Positions 1 to 5,967 of a stretch of 7,008 nucleotides of DNA are shown here, piece by piece. The notes under the pieces are model-generated. The model made no database searches. It was not told the DNA's origin and worked only from the letters and a program-made list of their open reading frames with translations. The stretch is from Candidatus Izemoplasma sp. GTDB lineage: Bacteria; Bacillota_I; Bacilli_A; Izemoplasmatales; Izemoplasmataceae. Each line of letters begins with the position of its first letter. The first letter of the stretch is position 1. Made by a program: the position numbers and the translations under genes. Location: positions 1 to 7,008 of the forward strand of contig JAIPGE010000073.1 of assembly GCA_021736285.1 (NCBI GenBank). Direction: 5' to 3'.

Positions 1-1451
1 GTTGACATTGTAATGACATGTCCCATTGCAGTTCTGACTTGAATATCAATCTTAGGACCGTAGAAAGCAGCTTCACCAGTTGCTTCTATATGTTTAATAT
101 TATTTTCAGCAAGCAGTTCTTTTAATGTCGCTTCAGCTAAGTCCCATAGTTTGTCATCATCATGAAATTTACCTTTTGATTTATCTCGTAATGCAAGTTC
201 TACATACTCAACTTCTAATTTTAAATCTGAAATTGCTTGTTGAATTAAATTATATGCAGCAAGGACTTCTGCTTTAATTTGATCTTTACGGACAAATAAA
301 TGTGCATCTGTCAGTGTCATTGCGCGAACGCGTTCAAGACCACTTAACGCACCACTTGCTTCATAACGATGTTGGGTAACGATTTCAGCATATCGAATTG
401 GTAAATCACGATAACTTCTCAGGTCAGATTTATATACAAGCATATGGTGTGGACAACTCATTGGACGTAAGACAAAGGTTTCATCATTGCGTTCCATTAC
501 CGGGAACATATTTTCACGGTAATGCGACCAATGTCCACTGATTTCATAGAGCTTTTTCGTACCTAAAATAGGTGTACTAACATGCTTGTAGCCAGCTTTT
601 CGTTCAAGTTTATAGACATAGTCCTCTAGTACTTTTCTAACAGTATATCCATTAGGTAACCACAGTGCTAAGCCTTGTCCGGCATCGTTGTTTAATTCAA
701 AAATGCGTAACTCTTTTCCAAGTTTACGGTGATCGCGTTCTTTGCGTTCTTCTAAAACATCTAGATGGTGCTCTAAATCTTTTTTAGTGAACCACGCGGT
801 CCCATAAATCCGTTGTAACTGGTTTCGTGAAGAATCACCACGCCAGTATGCACCGGCAATACTTAACAGCTTAAAATAACGAATATTATTGGTTGTACCG
901 ATGTGGCCACCACGACATAAGTCTTTAAATTCTCCTTGAGTGTAATAACTGATTGTTTCATTGTCGTCTAAATCTGTAATCAGTTCTTGTTTGTATTCAT
1001 CGTCTTCGAATAGTTTAAGCGCTGTCTCTTTTGAACACTCATGACGTGTGATTACTGTTTGTTCTTCACTAATTCTACGCATCACTTTTTCGATTTTTTG
1101 TAAATCTTCTTCGCTGAGTTGACTATCGATGTCAATGTCATAGTAAAAACCTTCTCGTATTGCTGGTCCAACACCGAATTTGGCTTCTGGATACAGGCGT
1201 TTTATTGCTTGCGCGAGCAAATGCGCTGTACTATGATTTAACACTTCAAAGGCCTTATCGTCTTTTTTGGTTATGATTTTAACTGACGCATCCTGTTCAA
1301 TCGGACGATTTAAATCATAGAGTTCCTCATTAACAAATCCTGCCACACTTACTTTTTTTAAGCTGCTCGAAATATCACCTGCGATTTCTTCTACAGTGAT
1401 ACCTTCTTTATAGTCTTTTTGACTACCGTCGGGAAATGTAATTTTAATCAT
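1..1451 (-). CDS. thrS: Threonyl-tRNA synthetase, 3' end missing
   Basis: This enzyme charges tRNA-Thr with threonine in the cytoplasm and edits mischarged serine. 483 residues are visible; the family is usually about 640, so motif 3 and the C-terminal anticodon-binding domain lie beyond the left edge. The N-terminus (about 1-61) is a TGS domain starting MIKITFPDGS. The editing domain follows, with H73 and H77 in NHSTAHLLAQA and C179 and H183 in LCRGGH. These match the four editing-site residues of E. coli ThrRS. The catalytic core has C333 in MSCPHH and H384 in TDAHLF, two of the three zinc ligands that bind threonine, and motif 2 arginine R362. The ATG at 1451 has an AGGAGG site seven bases upstream. 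The start overlaps the preceding MazG-like gene by 8 bases, so the two are probably translationally coupled. Both lie behind a T-box leader. Identity is secure. Confidence 0.97.
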   Translation of the reverse strand, partial: MIKITFPDGSQKDYKEGITVEEIAGDISSSLKKVSVAGFVNEELYDLNRPIEQDASVKIITKKDDKAFEVLNHSTAHLLAQAIKRLYPEAKFGVGPAIREGFYYDIDIDSQLSEEDLQKIEKVMRRISEEQTVITRHECSKETALKLFEDDEYKQELITDLDDNETISYYTQGEFKDLCRGGHIGTTNNIRYFKLLSIAGAYWRGDSSRNQLQRIYGTAWFTKKDLEHHLDVLEERKERDHRKLGKELRIFELNNDAGQGLALWLPNGYTVRKVLEDYVYKLERKAGYKHVSTPILGTKKLYEISGHWSHYRENMFPVMERNDETFVLRPMSCPHHMLVYKSDLRSYRDLPIRYAEIVTQHRYEASGALSGLERVRAMTLTDAHLFVRKDQIKAEVLAAYNLIQQAISDLKLEVEYVELALRDKSKGKFHDDDKLWDLAEATLKELLAENNIKHIEATGEAAFYGPKIDIQVRTAMGHVITMS

Positions 1452-1764
1452 TGTTTTGCCTCCTATTTCTCTTATATCGTTGTTCATTAATCAAATCTTT
1501 TTCAATAATCGCTTCTTCTAGATCAATCTCATAGATATTGGCAATATGATTGATAAAATGAATCACATCATAGAGTTCATGTTTGATGTTTTGCTTTGTT
1601 TTATCCGTCAATCCATCTGCGATTTCATGGTTGATTTCAACACTTAATTCACCAATTTCTTCAATAAGTTTTAACACCACTTGAAGTTTCTTCTCGGGAT
1701 GATGGTCAACTTCTTTAATATGTTTTTGTAGGGCTTTAATCGTTAAACTTGGTCCAAGCACCAT
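1444..1764 (-). CDS. MazG-like nucleotide pyrophosphohydrolase
   Basis: This 106-residue protein looks like a single-domain, all-alpha NTP pyrophosphohydrolase of the MazG/dUTPase-like group, enzymes that cleave nucleoside triphosphates to monophosphate and pyrophosphate using Mg. The visible signature is E35-E36-x2-E39 (IEEIGEL) followed by E63-x2-D66 (HELYDV), the EExxE plus ExxD metal-binding pattern. The C-terminal K89, N93 and R96-Y97 fit the usual K-x3-N-x2-R ending. The length suits a one-domain member, not the two-domain MazG of about 260 residues. I chose the ATG at 1764: a GTG six bases upstream, in frame, is part of the Shine-Dalgarno sequence itself. It is the first gene after the threonyl T-box leader, and its stop codon lies inside the start of thrS. 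The substrate cannot be told from sequence; house-cleaning of odd nucleotides or of (p)ppGpp is inference only. Confidence 0.85.
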   Translation of the reverse strand: MVLGPSLTIKALQKHIKEVDHHPEKKLQVVLKLIEEIGELSVEINHEIADGLTDKTKQNIKHELYDVIHFINHIANIYEIDLEEAIIEKDLINEQRYKRNRRQNND

Positions 1765-1766
1765 AC

Positions 1767-1775
1767 TCACCTCCT
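1767..1775 (-). promoter_or_regulatory. Ribosome binding site that fixes the MazG-like start
   Basis: Read on the minus strand this is TAGGAGGTG, then AGT and the ATG at 1764. It is an almost full match to the anti-Shine-Dalgarno sequence. It contains the GTG at 1770, which would otherwise give a protein two residues longer. A codon inside the 16S pairing site is unlikely to be the start, so the ATG at 1764 is preferred, with about four to five bases between site and start. Confidence 0.8.
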
Positions 1776-1784
1776 ATTAAATAT

Positions 1785-1810
1785 AAAAAAACGTCCTTTT
1801 TTCAAGGACG
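1785..1810 (-). terminator. Intrinsic terminator of the T-box leader
   Basis: A seven-base-pair stem, CGTCCTT (1804-1810) with AAGGACG (1792-1798), closes a five-base GAAAA loop and is followed by seven T residues on the minus strand (1785-1791). It forms when tRNA-Thr is charged and stops transcription before the MazG-like gene. As no terminator is seen after dnaI, it may also stop read-through from the replication genes upstream. Confidence 0.92.
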
Positions 1811-1834
1811 AAATAGTTTCCGCGGTACCACCTT
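1804..1834 (-). promoter_or_regulatory. T-box antiterminator
   Basis: On the minus strand AAGG (1831-1834) and GCG (1821-1823) flank the seven-base bulge UGGUACC (1824-1830). They can pair with CGUCCUU at 1804-1810: AAGG with CCUU, and GCG with CGU through one G-U pair. The bulge is where the tRNA acceptor end binds. CGUCCUU is also the 5' arm of the terminator, so the two structures exclude each other, which is the standard T-box switch. Confidence 0.88.
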
Positions 1835-1903
1835 TGTTCTAATACTAGCACTTAAGCTCTTAACGCGAGAAACGGACATCTTTTTCAAGGTCTACTCAAA
1901 GGG

Positions 1904-1906
1904 AGT
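1904..1906 (-). promoter_or_regulatory. Candidate specifier codon ACU (Thr)
   Basis: The internal loop on the 3' side of stem I reads UUACUC between two helices. In this loop ACU is the codon that agrees with the downstream thrS. A local hairpin UACUC/GAGUA (1903-1907 with 1894-1898) would hide it, and the usual S-turn AGUA is not seen on the opposite strand. The exact codon is therefore probable rather than proven. Confidence 0.6.
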
Positions 1907-1999
1907 AATGATTAAATTTTTATAGTAGCTTTCACCGGCCTACCTCGCTATTGAAAAAGAGCTTTAATCATCGGATCCTTATCATCGTATTTCATTATT

Positions 2000-2027
2000 A
2001 TTATAATATAGTCTTGCGATTTGTCAA
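2000..2027 (-). promoter_or_regulatory. Promoter of the thrS operon
   Basis: On the minus strand a perfect -35 box TTGACA (2022-2027) and a perfect -10 box TATAAT (2000-2005) stand 16 bases apart, a strong housekeeping sigma-A type promoter. Transcription should start near 1993, just before stem I of the T-box. The -35 box begins only six bases beyond the dnaI stop codon. Confidence 0.88.
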
Positions 2028-2033
2028 ATTATT

Positions 2034-2915
2034 TTACATTTTATATTCATCACTTAAAGAATGAATCCGCGCATAGATACGTGCAGCTTTCATTTTTTCA
2101 GCTTTTTGAGAATTGCCTGTCATATACGCCACAAGGTCACGTTGACTGACATTTGATGAAAAGAATGTTGGTTGTTCATCAAGTAAACGATGCTGTAAGA
2201 TGGGTCCTAAAACCTCATCTCTAATCCAAGCTGAGTGCGCTTCACCGCCGATATCATCTAACATTAAGACATCAGCCTGTTTCAGTTTACGAATCATCGA
2301 TTCTAATGAATTATCAGAGATTCGTGATTTAAGTTCGCGCACCAAGTCAGGATAATAAGCAATGATAACATGCGCACCAATTTTTGATAATTCATTCGCA
2401 ATTGCGGCTAAAACAAACGTTTTGCCTTTTTGGTATTCGCCATATAAAAACATACCTTTAGGATTTTCATTTTTACGATATTCTCGTAAAAACTTTGTGA
2501 TTCGATTATGAATTTCCATACGGGTGTCACCACGTTTAAAATCATAATCACTTAAGTCAGCTTCATAAATCATCTTCGGCATATATAGACTATCAATATT
2601 TGATTCTTTGTTGTGTTTAGACATATCGGCAATATAATATTGACATCCATGATAAACCAAGTCAATTTTACCATCTTTATAGATGAGTTTAGGTCGATAA
2701 CCTGTTACGTCTTGTTTACATTCAAATAGTCCTTTGCATTCTTTACAATAGTTGTTTTCCATACGAAAACTAAGCAATCGGTTTAAAGCAGGTTCAATAT
2801 CATCACTCGATAAATCTTGCTCAATGAAAAATGCGTTAATTGCGTCGTCTTCCATCAACTCTTCGATAATAGCTTCTTTGTCTATTTGTCTGGTTTGTTT
2901 AAATATTTTTTTCAT
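2034..2915 (-). CDS. dnaI: Primosomal protein DnaI (helicase loader ATPase)
   Basis: DnaI is the AAA+ ATPase that, with DnaB and DnaD, loads the replicative helicase (DnaC in Bacillus) onto DNA at origins and restart sites. The 293 residues show the family's two parts. The N-terminal helicase-binding domain has likely zinc ligands C57, C60 and C66, with H89 and C91 as further candidates. The C-terminal AAA+ domain has Walker A GEYQKGKT (159-166), Walker B VLMLDD (216-221), a sensor-1 asparagine N255 after FFSS, and the arginine-rich AARIYARI (277-284) typical of DnaI/DnaC. The length is close to the B. subtilis protein. The ATG at 2915 lies eight bases after dnaB, whose TAG stop forms part of the AGGTGA ribosome site; an ATG five bases upstream is out of frame. 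It ends the replication cluster and directly precedes the thrS promoter. Confidence 0.95.
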   Translation of the reverse strand: MKKIFKQTRQIDKEAIIEELMEDDAINAFFIEQDLSSDDIEPALNRLLSFRMENNYCKECKGLFECKQDVTGYRPKLIYKDGKIDLVYHGCQYYIADMSKHNKESNIDSLYMPKMIYEADLSDYDFKRGDTRMEIHNRITKFLREYRKNENPKGMFLYGEYQKGKTFVLAAIANELSKIGAHVIIAYYPDLVRELKSRISDNSLESMIRKLKQADVLMLDDIGGEAHSAWIRDEVLGPILQHRLLDEQPTFFSSNVSQRDLVAYMTGNSQKAEKMKAARIYARIHSLSDEYKM

Positions 2916-2923
2916 TGCATCAC

Positions 2924-4105
2924 CTAATTGTTATCAAGATAATCGTCTAACCAATCTGCCTCTATGTCATCTGGTAAACGATTTTTTTCTTTGCCTTTAC
3001 TTCTAGTTTTAAGGCGTTTATCACGATTTTTAATAACTTCAATCGCTTCTTCAACAGTCACCACTTTTTTTCTGCGCCATTCACTCGCCACTTTATCAAA
3101 ATAATTATAAGATGGAAATTCCCCTAGGTTACCAATCACATAGACAAGTAAGAAATTAATTACTTCTTCATTCAATTCAAACTGATCCATGATTTTTTCA
3201 ATGATCTGTAATTCACTTATCGCGGGTTTTCCACTTGATAAAATCGATAAAATCTCTGTTGGAGTGGTTGTTTTACATTTTGAAATCATTTCTTGGTATG
3301 ATACAAGATTTTTGTCATCAGGATTTTTTTCATGTTCTTCTTTTTCAAAATCAAACCAAACACGAGCACTTTTACTAAGTTTGGTCATATCAATATTACG
3401 GTTTCTATCAACACTATCCATAAAGACTTTTTGCATCGTTATTTCATCTAAGTTATACACATAAGATAAACTAATGAGTTTATCTTTAATTGCTTTTGTA
3501 ATTTTTCTTCGGTCAACATAGTTTTTTGATAAGCCTTCTAAAAAGACGTCAAAATCAAACTGATGATTCATTTGAATTTTAGGTTTGTTGCGTTTGACGT
3601 AATCACCTTCGGCTTCAACTTCTTGTTCCAACGAATCAAAGATTTCATCAAAATGGGTTGAAATATTGCGATACCCATCCTTTTCTTTGGTTGAAATACG
3701 GAATAATGACACCAAATCATCAAAATGCGATTTGCCTACTTTATTATATAGATAAGCACCTAAGGACCCATCTTTAATAAACTCTTCTGCTTGTAAGGGA
3801 CAAATCAACTCATACAGATAGGTTTCATCATTATGATAGGCAATCAAAAGTCCAACAGCTTCTAATTTTTTTCTGGCCTTGATGAAACTGCTTGGTGTAC
3901 ATTGCATAATATCATATATTTTGGAATGGAAATATTCAGGACTTCTTAAGCGCGCCCGATCGATTAATGACCATAATGTAAAATATAGTGTTGTTGCTTC
4001 GCACCCTAAAAGGGGCTGATAAAGTAATGTTAACACATTGCGCTCATCGGCATCTAAATTTTGATATGTTATTAACTTGAATTTATCGAGTGAATGAACT
4101 TCCAT
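2924..4105 (-). CDS. dnaB: Replication initiation / membrane attachment protein DnaB
   Basis: This is the Gram-positive DnaB of the helicase loader system, not the E. coli DnaB helicase. It remodels origin DNA and works with DnaD and DnaI to load the helicase. The N-terminal winged-helix-like domain (about 1-115) includes LLYQPLLGCEATTLYFTLW, similar to the DnaB/DnaD family start. The C-terminal DnaB_2-type domain carries the family motif Y-x3-(I/V)-x3-W as Y335, V339 and W343, followed by an Arg/Lys-rich stretch (R344-K347, and again 358-375) that may bind single-stranded DNA. At 393 residues it is shorter than the B. subtilis protein (about 470), mostly in the middle. The ATG at 4105 has AGGAGG five bases upstream, and the TAG of the preceding gene sits in that site. 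dnaI follows after eight bases, which supports the call. Confidence 0.92.
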   Translation of the reverse strand: MEVHSLDKFKLITYQNLDADERNVLTLLYQPLLGCEATTLYFTLWSLIDRARLRSPEYFHSKIYDIMQCTPSSFIKARKKLEAVGLLIAYHNDETYLYELICPLQAEEFIKDGSLGAYLYNKVGKSHFDDLVSLFRISTKEKDGYRNISTHFDEIFDSLEQEVEAEGDYVKRNKPKIQMNHQFDFDVFLEGLSKNYVDRRKITKAIKDKLISLSYVYNLDEITMQKVFMDSVDRNRNIDMTKLSKSARVWFDFEKEEHEKNPDDKNLVSYQEMISKCKTTTPTEILSILSSGKPAISELQIIEKIMDQFELNEEVINFLLVYVIGNLGEFPSYNYFDKVASEWRRKKVVTVEEAIEVIKNRDKRLKTRSKGKEKNRLPDDIEADWLDDYLDNN

Positions 4106-4114
4106 AAAAGCCTC

Positions 4115-4480
4115 CTATGGATGTAAACTTGTGCCTTTAAATGGTAATGTTTGATCGAGATAAGCATAAAATTTTTTAATATCCTTTAGTGGCCGATTCC
4201 AGCCAATTAAGGAATAATACTGGACTTTAAAATCAACCGCTGTTTCAACTGGAGTCACTTGGACAATAGAAGCAATTATGTGGAAATTCTTTGCTTGAAA
4301 ATACAACTCCCCATGCTTGTCATCAACGTTTTGAACATCTAATTTATTAGATGAGGCGTAGTCTAAAACAGCTTGCTTAACAATCTTATAATTTTTTTTA
4401 TAATAATGTGTTCTTAAACTGGTGATACTGTGCATTTCTCTGGTCTCTAGTATTGTTTTTAAAAAATCAAACATACCCAT
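4115..4480 (-). CDS. Conserved-looking small protein of unknown function
   Basis: I do not recognise a named function for this 121-residue protein. It has no signal peptide, membrane segment, cysteine motif or nucleotide-binding loop. It looks cytosolic and mixed alpha/beta: a short helix at the start, a helix around 31-46 (NYKIVKQAVLDYASSN), alternating strands at about 57-92 (GELYFQAKNFHIIASIVQVTP), and a helix around 98-110. The ending TLPFKGTSLHP looks like a conserved tail; from memory it resembles short 'cytosolic protein' entries of Bacilli, but I cannot verify that. The start is either the ATG at 4480 or the in-frame ATG six bases downstream. A GGGAG lies about ten bases before the first, so 4480 is preferred. 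It sits four bases after coaE and nine before dnaB, clearly within the operon, where Bacillus relatives often carry nrdR. Confidence 0.8.
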   Translation of the reverse strand: MGMFDFLKTILETREMHSITSLRTHYYKKNYKIVKQAVLDYASSNKLDVQNVDDKHGELYFQAKNFHIIASIVQVTPVETAVDFKVQYYSLIGWNRPLKDIKKFYAYLDQTLPFKGTSLHP

Positions 4481-4484
4481 AATT

Positions 4485-5081
4485 TCACGCTCCCAAGGAA
4501 GTTAAAAGTTTTTTAAATTGTTTTTTTGTTTCTAAGATTGATGTTGAATTATCAATGACAAAATCAGCTTGATCACATTTGTCATCTAATGGCATTTGTG
4601 CTTTTATTTTTTGTTTTGCAAACGATTCACTGATTTCATCACGATCAATTAACCGATCTAATTGCTGGTCATATGATACATAAACAACGACACTTTTATC
4701 AACGAGTTGAATAAAATCTGTTTCAAATAATAATGGGACATCAACTACTACAAGTGGCACATCAAGGTTTTTATACTTTTCAATTTCTGATAATACAACT
4801 TTTTTTACGTGGGGATGCACAATGCTATTCAATGTGTTTCGCTTTTCTTCATCTTGATAAATAAGCGCACCCAATTGTTTGCGATTGATGCTTTTATCAA
4901 CATCAATTATCTCACTACCAAATGCATCAATTAGTTTTCGATAAACAACCGACTCTTTTTGATATAAATCATGTGTTATTTGATCAGTATCAATAACAGG
5001 TATCTTCGCCTCTTTAAACATCTGTGAAACAGTCGATTTTCCTGAAGCAATACCGCCGGTTAATCCAATAATTTGTGTCAT
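4485..5081 (-). CDS. coaE: Dephospho-CoA kinase
   Basis: CoaE phosphorylates the 3'-hydroxyl of the ribose in dephospho-CoA using ATP, the final step of coenzyme A synthesis, in the cytoplasm. The 198 residues are the normal length. The P-loop is GGIASGKS (9-16), DTD at 31-33 and HPH at 89-91 are family signatures, DVPLLFE (114-120) is the conserved substrate-side motif, and RLIDRDEISESFAKQKI (143-159) is the lid helix region ending in AQMP. QADFVIDN (171-178) is the usual C-terminal motif. The ATG at 5081 has GGGTGA six bases upstream. It is the first gene after a 59-base gap that holds a candidate promoter, and it leads coaE, the unknown gene, dnaB and dnaI. Proximity of coaE to mutM and to dnaB/dnaI is common in Bacilli. 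Confidence 0.96.
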   Translation of the reverse strand: MTQIIGLTGGIASGKSTVSQMFKEAKIPVIDTDQITHDLYQKESVVYRKLIDAFGSEIIDVDKSINRKQLGALIYQDEEKRNTLNSIVHPHVKKVVLSEIEKYKNLDVPLVVVDVPLLFETDFIQLVDKSVVVYVSYDQQLDRLIDRDEISESFAKQKIKAQMPLDDKCDQADFVIDNSTSILETKKQFKKLLTSLGA

Positions 5082-5109
5082 TAAAAATCACCCACTTTTC
5101 CTCAGTAGC

Positions 5110-5118
5110 ATTATATCA
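5110..5118 (-). promoter_or_regulatory. Candidate extended -10 promoter before coaE
   Basis: Read on the minus strand this is TGATATAAT, a perfect TGnTATAAT extended -10 element, in the gap between mutM and coaE. The region 16-18 bases upstream (around 5131-5139, TATGTT or similar) is a poor -35 box, which extended -10 promoters can tolerate. A start near 5103 would leave a leader of about 20 bases carrying the coaE ribosome site. It would let the coaE-dnaB-dnaI group be expressed apart from mutM. This is a motif match in AT-rich DNA, so only moderate confidence. Confidence 0.5.
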
Positions 5119-5140
5119 CAAAACTTTAATGAAACATAGA

Positions 5141-5965
5141 TTAGTATCGTTTCTTTTGACATTTTTTACAATAATATGTGCCTCGACCATTTACTTTGAT
5201 CTTTTCAATAGGTGTCTGACATGTCTTACAAATTGACTTCATATGAACATTTAGTTTTTGTTGGAAACGCCCAGTTACTCCTAAACTTGATGTATAACTA
5301 CGAATTGTTGTTCCACCAAGTTCTACCGCTTCTGTTAGTATTTCTTTACTGTATCTAATAATATTTTTAATGTCTTTTTTACGGCAATTATGACTTGGTG
5401 TTTCAGGATGCAACTGACTTAAAAACAACACTTCATTGACATAAATATTGCCAAGTCCAGCAATAATTTGTTGATCGAGTAATGCTGATTTAATCGCGAT
5501 TGTTTTACGTTTTAACTTTTGATATAAGTAGTCAATTGTTAATGCATCATCAAAGGGTTCAGGTCCCATCTTTTGAATTGGTTCAAATTGGTCTAATTGT
5601 GATTGTTTTACCAAATCGAATGTGCCAAACTTACGGGTATCATGATAACGCATAGTTGACCCATCACGAAAGTAAAATATAACGTGCTCGTGTTTGTCCT
5701 TAGGCGCATCTAAGGCTTTGATAAAATACCGACCTTCCATCCGGAGATGGCTAATTAAAACCCAATCACCGAGATAAAATAATAGATATTTTCCAATTCT
5801 TTTTATAGCACTGATGGGGTGATCTGTAATTGCTTCTTTCAATGTGTTAATTGATACATTACGCACCATTTTATCGACAAACACATCAACATCACGGATT
5901 GTTTTTCCCCCGACAAGATGAATTAAAGACCGTCGTACCGTCTCTACTTCTGGTAACTCAGGCAT
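5141..5965 (-). CDS. mutM: Formamidopyrimidine-DNA glycosylase (8-oxoguanine repair)
   Basis: MutM (Fpg) removes 8-oxoguanine and formamidopyrimidines from DNA and nicks the resulting abasic site. The N-terminus MPELPEVETVRR places P2, the catalytic amine, and E3. MPEL rather than MPEG separates it from Nei. K59 in RIGKYLL, M76 in LRMEGRY, and R111 with F113 in HDTRKFG are the lesion-contact and helix-intercalating residues. The helix-two-turn-helix follows with GLGNIYVNE (170-178, N173). The C-terminal zinc finger is C246-x2-C249-x16-C266-x2-C269, with R261 just before its second half. All catalytic parts are intact in 274 residues. The ATG at 5965 begins only two bases after the nitroreductase stop and has a weak ribosome site (CAAGAAT), which suggests translational coupling. 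Often polA is the upstream neighbour in Bacilli; here it is not. Confidence 0.96.
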   Translation of the reverse strand: MPELPEVETVRRSLIHLVGGKTIRDVDVFVDKMVRNVSINTLKEAITDHPISAIKRIGKYLLFYLGDWVLISHLRMEGRYFIKALDAPKDKHEHVIFYFRDGSTMRYHDTRKFGTFDLVKQSQLDQFEPIQKMGPEPFDDALTIDYLYQKLKRKTIAIKSALLDQQIIAGLGNIYVNEVLFLSQLHPETPSHNCRKKDIKNIIRYSKEILTEAVELGGTTIRSYTSSLGVTGRFQQKLNVHMKSICKTCQTPIEKIKVNGRGTYYCKKCQKKRY

Positions 5966-5967
5966 TT

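Larger units (their letters stand above)
1785..1993 (-). promoter_or_regulatory. T-box riboswitch leader (tRNA-Thr responsive)
   Basis: This leader senses the charging state of tRNA-Thr and controls the MazG-like gene and thrS. It carries the conserved T-box (1820-1838, AACAAAGGTGGTACCGCGG). The UGGU at 1827-1830 can pair with the ACCA end of an uncharged tRNA with discriminator A. Stem I can be drawn with UGAUUAAA (1963-1970) pairing with UUUAAUCA (1909-1916), and AAGG (1977-1980) with CCUU below it. The internal loop between them holds UUACUC, whose ACU at 1904-1906 is a threonine codon. The distal arm has UAGC/GCUA (1947-1950 with 1926-1929) around a GAGG...GGUGAAA loop, as in other T-box stems. 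The leader ends in a terminator that competes with the antiterminator. The class is certain; the specifier assignment is probable. The 5' end is estimated from the promoter. Confidence 0.93.

Noticed and set aside
1765..1770. GTG at 1770 as start of the MazG-like gene
   Set aside because: This GTG is part of the AGGAGGTG ribosome site; the ATG at 1764 has proper spacing.
1903..1908. UUA, UAC or CUC as alternative specifier codons
   Set aside because: They would specify Leu or Tyr, which disagrees with the downstream threonyl-tRNA synthetase; ACU in the same loop agrees.
2513..2560. Possible frameshift or damage in dnaI
   Set aside because: The frame is continuous with Walker A, Walker B, sensor and arginine motifs all in order and normal total length.
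2752..3006. Plus-strand open frame of 84 codons
   Set aside because: It lies antisense across the dnaB/dnaI junction, has no ribosome site, and its low-complexity Ser/Leu/Ile-rich translation resembles nothing; it is a shadow.
3237..3254. Tandem nine-base repeat GATAAAATC
   Set aside because: It lies inside dnaB and simply encodes ILS twice in the frame; two units are not enough to suggest a binding-site array.
3189..3464. Plus-strand open frame of 91 codons
   Set aside because: It is antisense within dnaB, which has a clear family motif and a good ribosome site. The reverse frame shows only hydrophobic shadow sequence.
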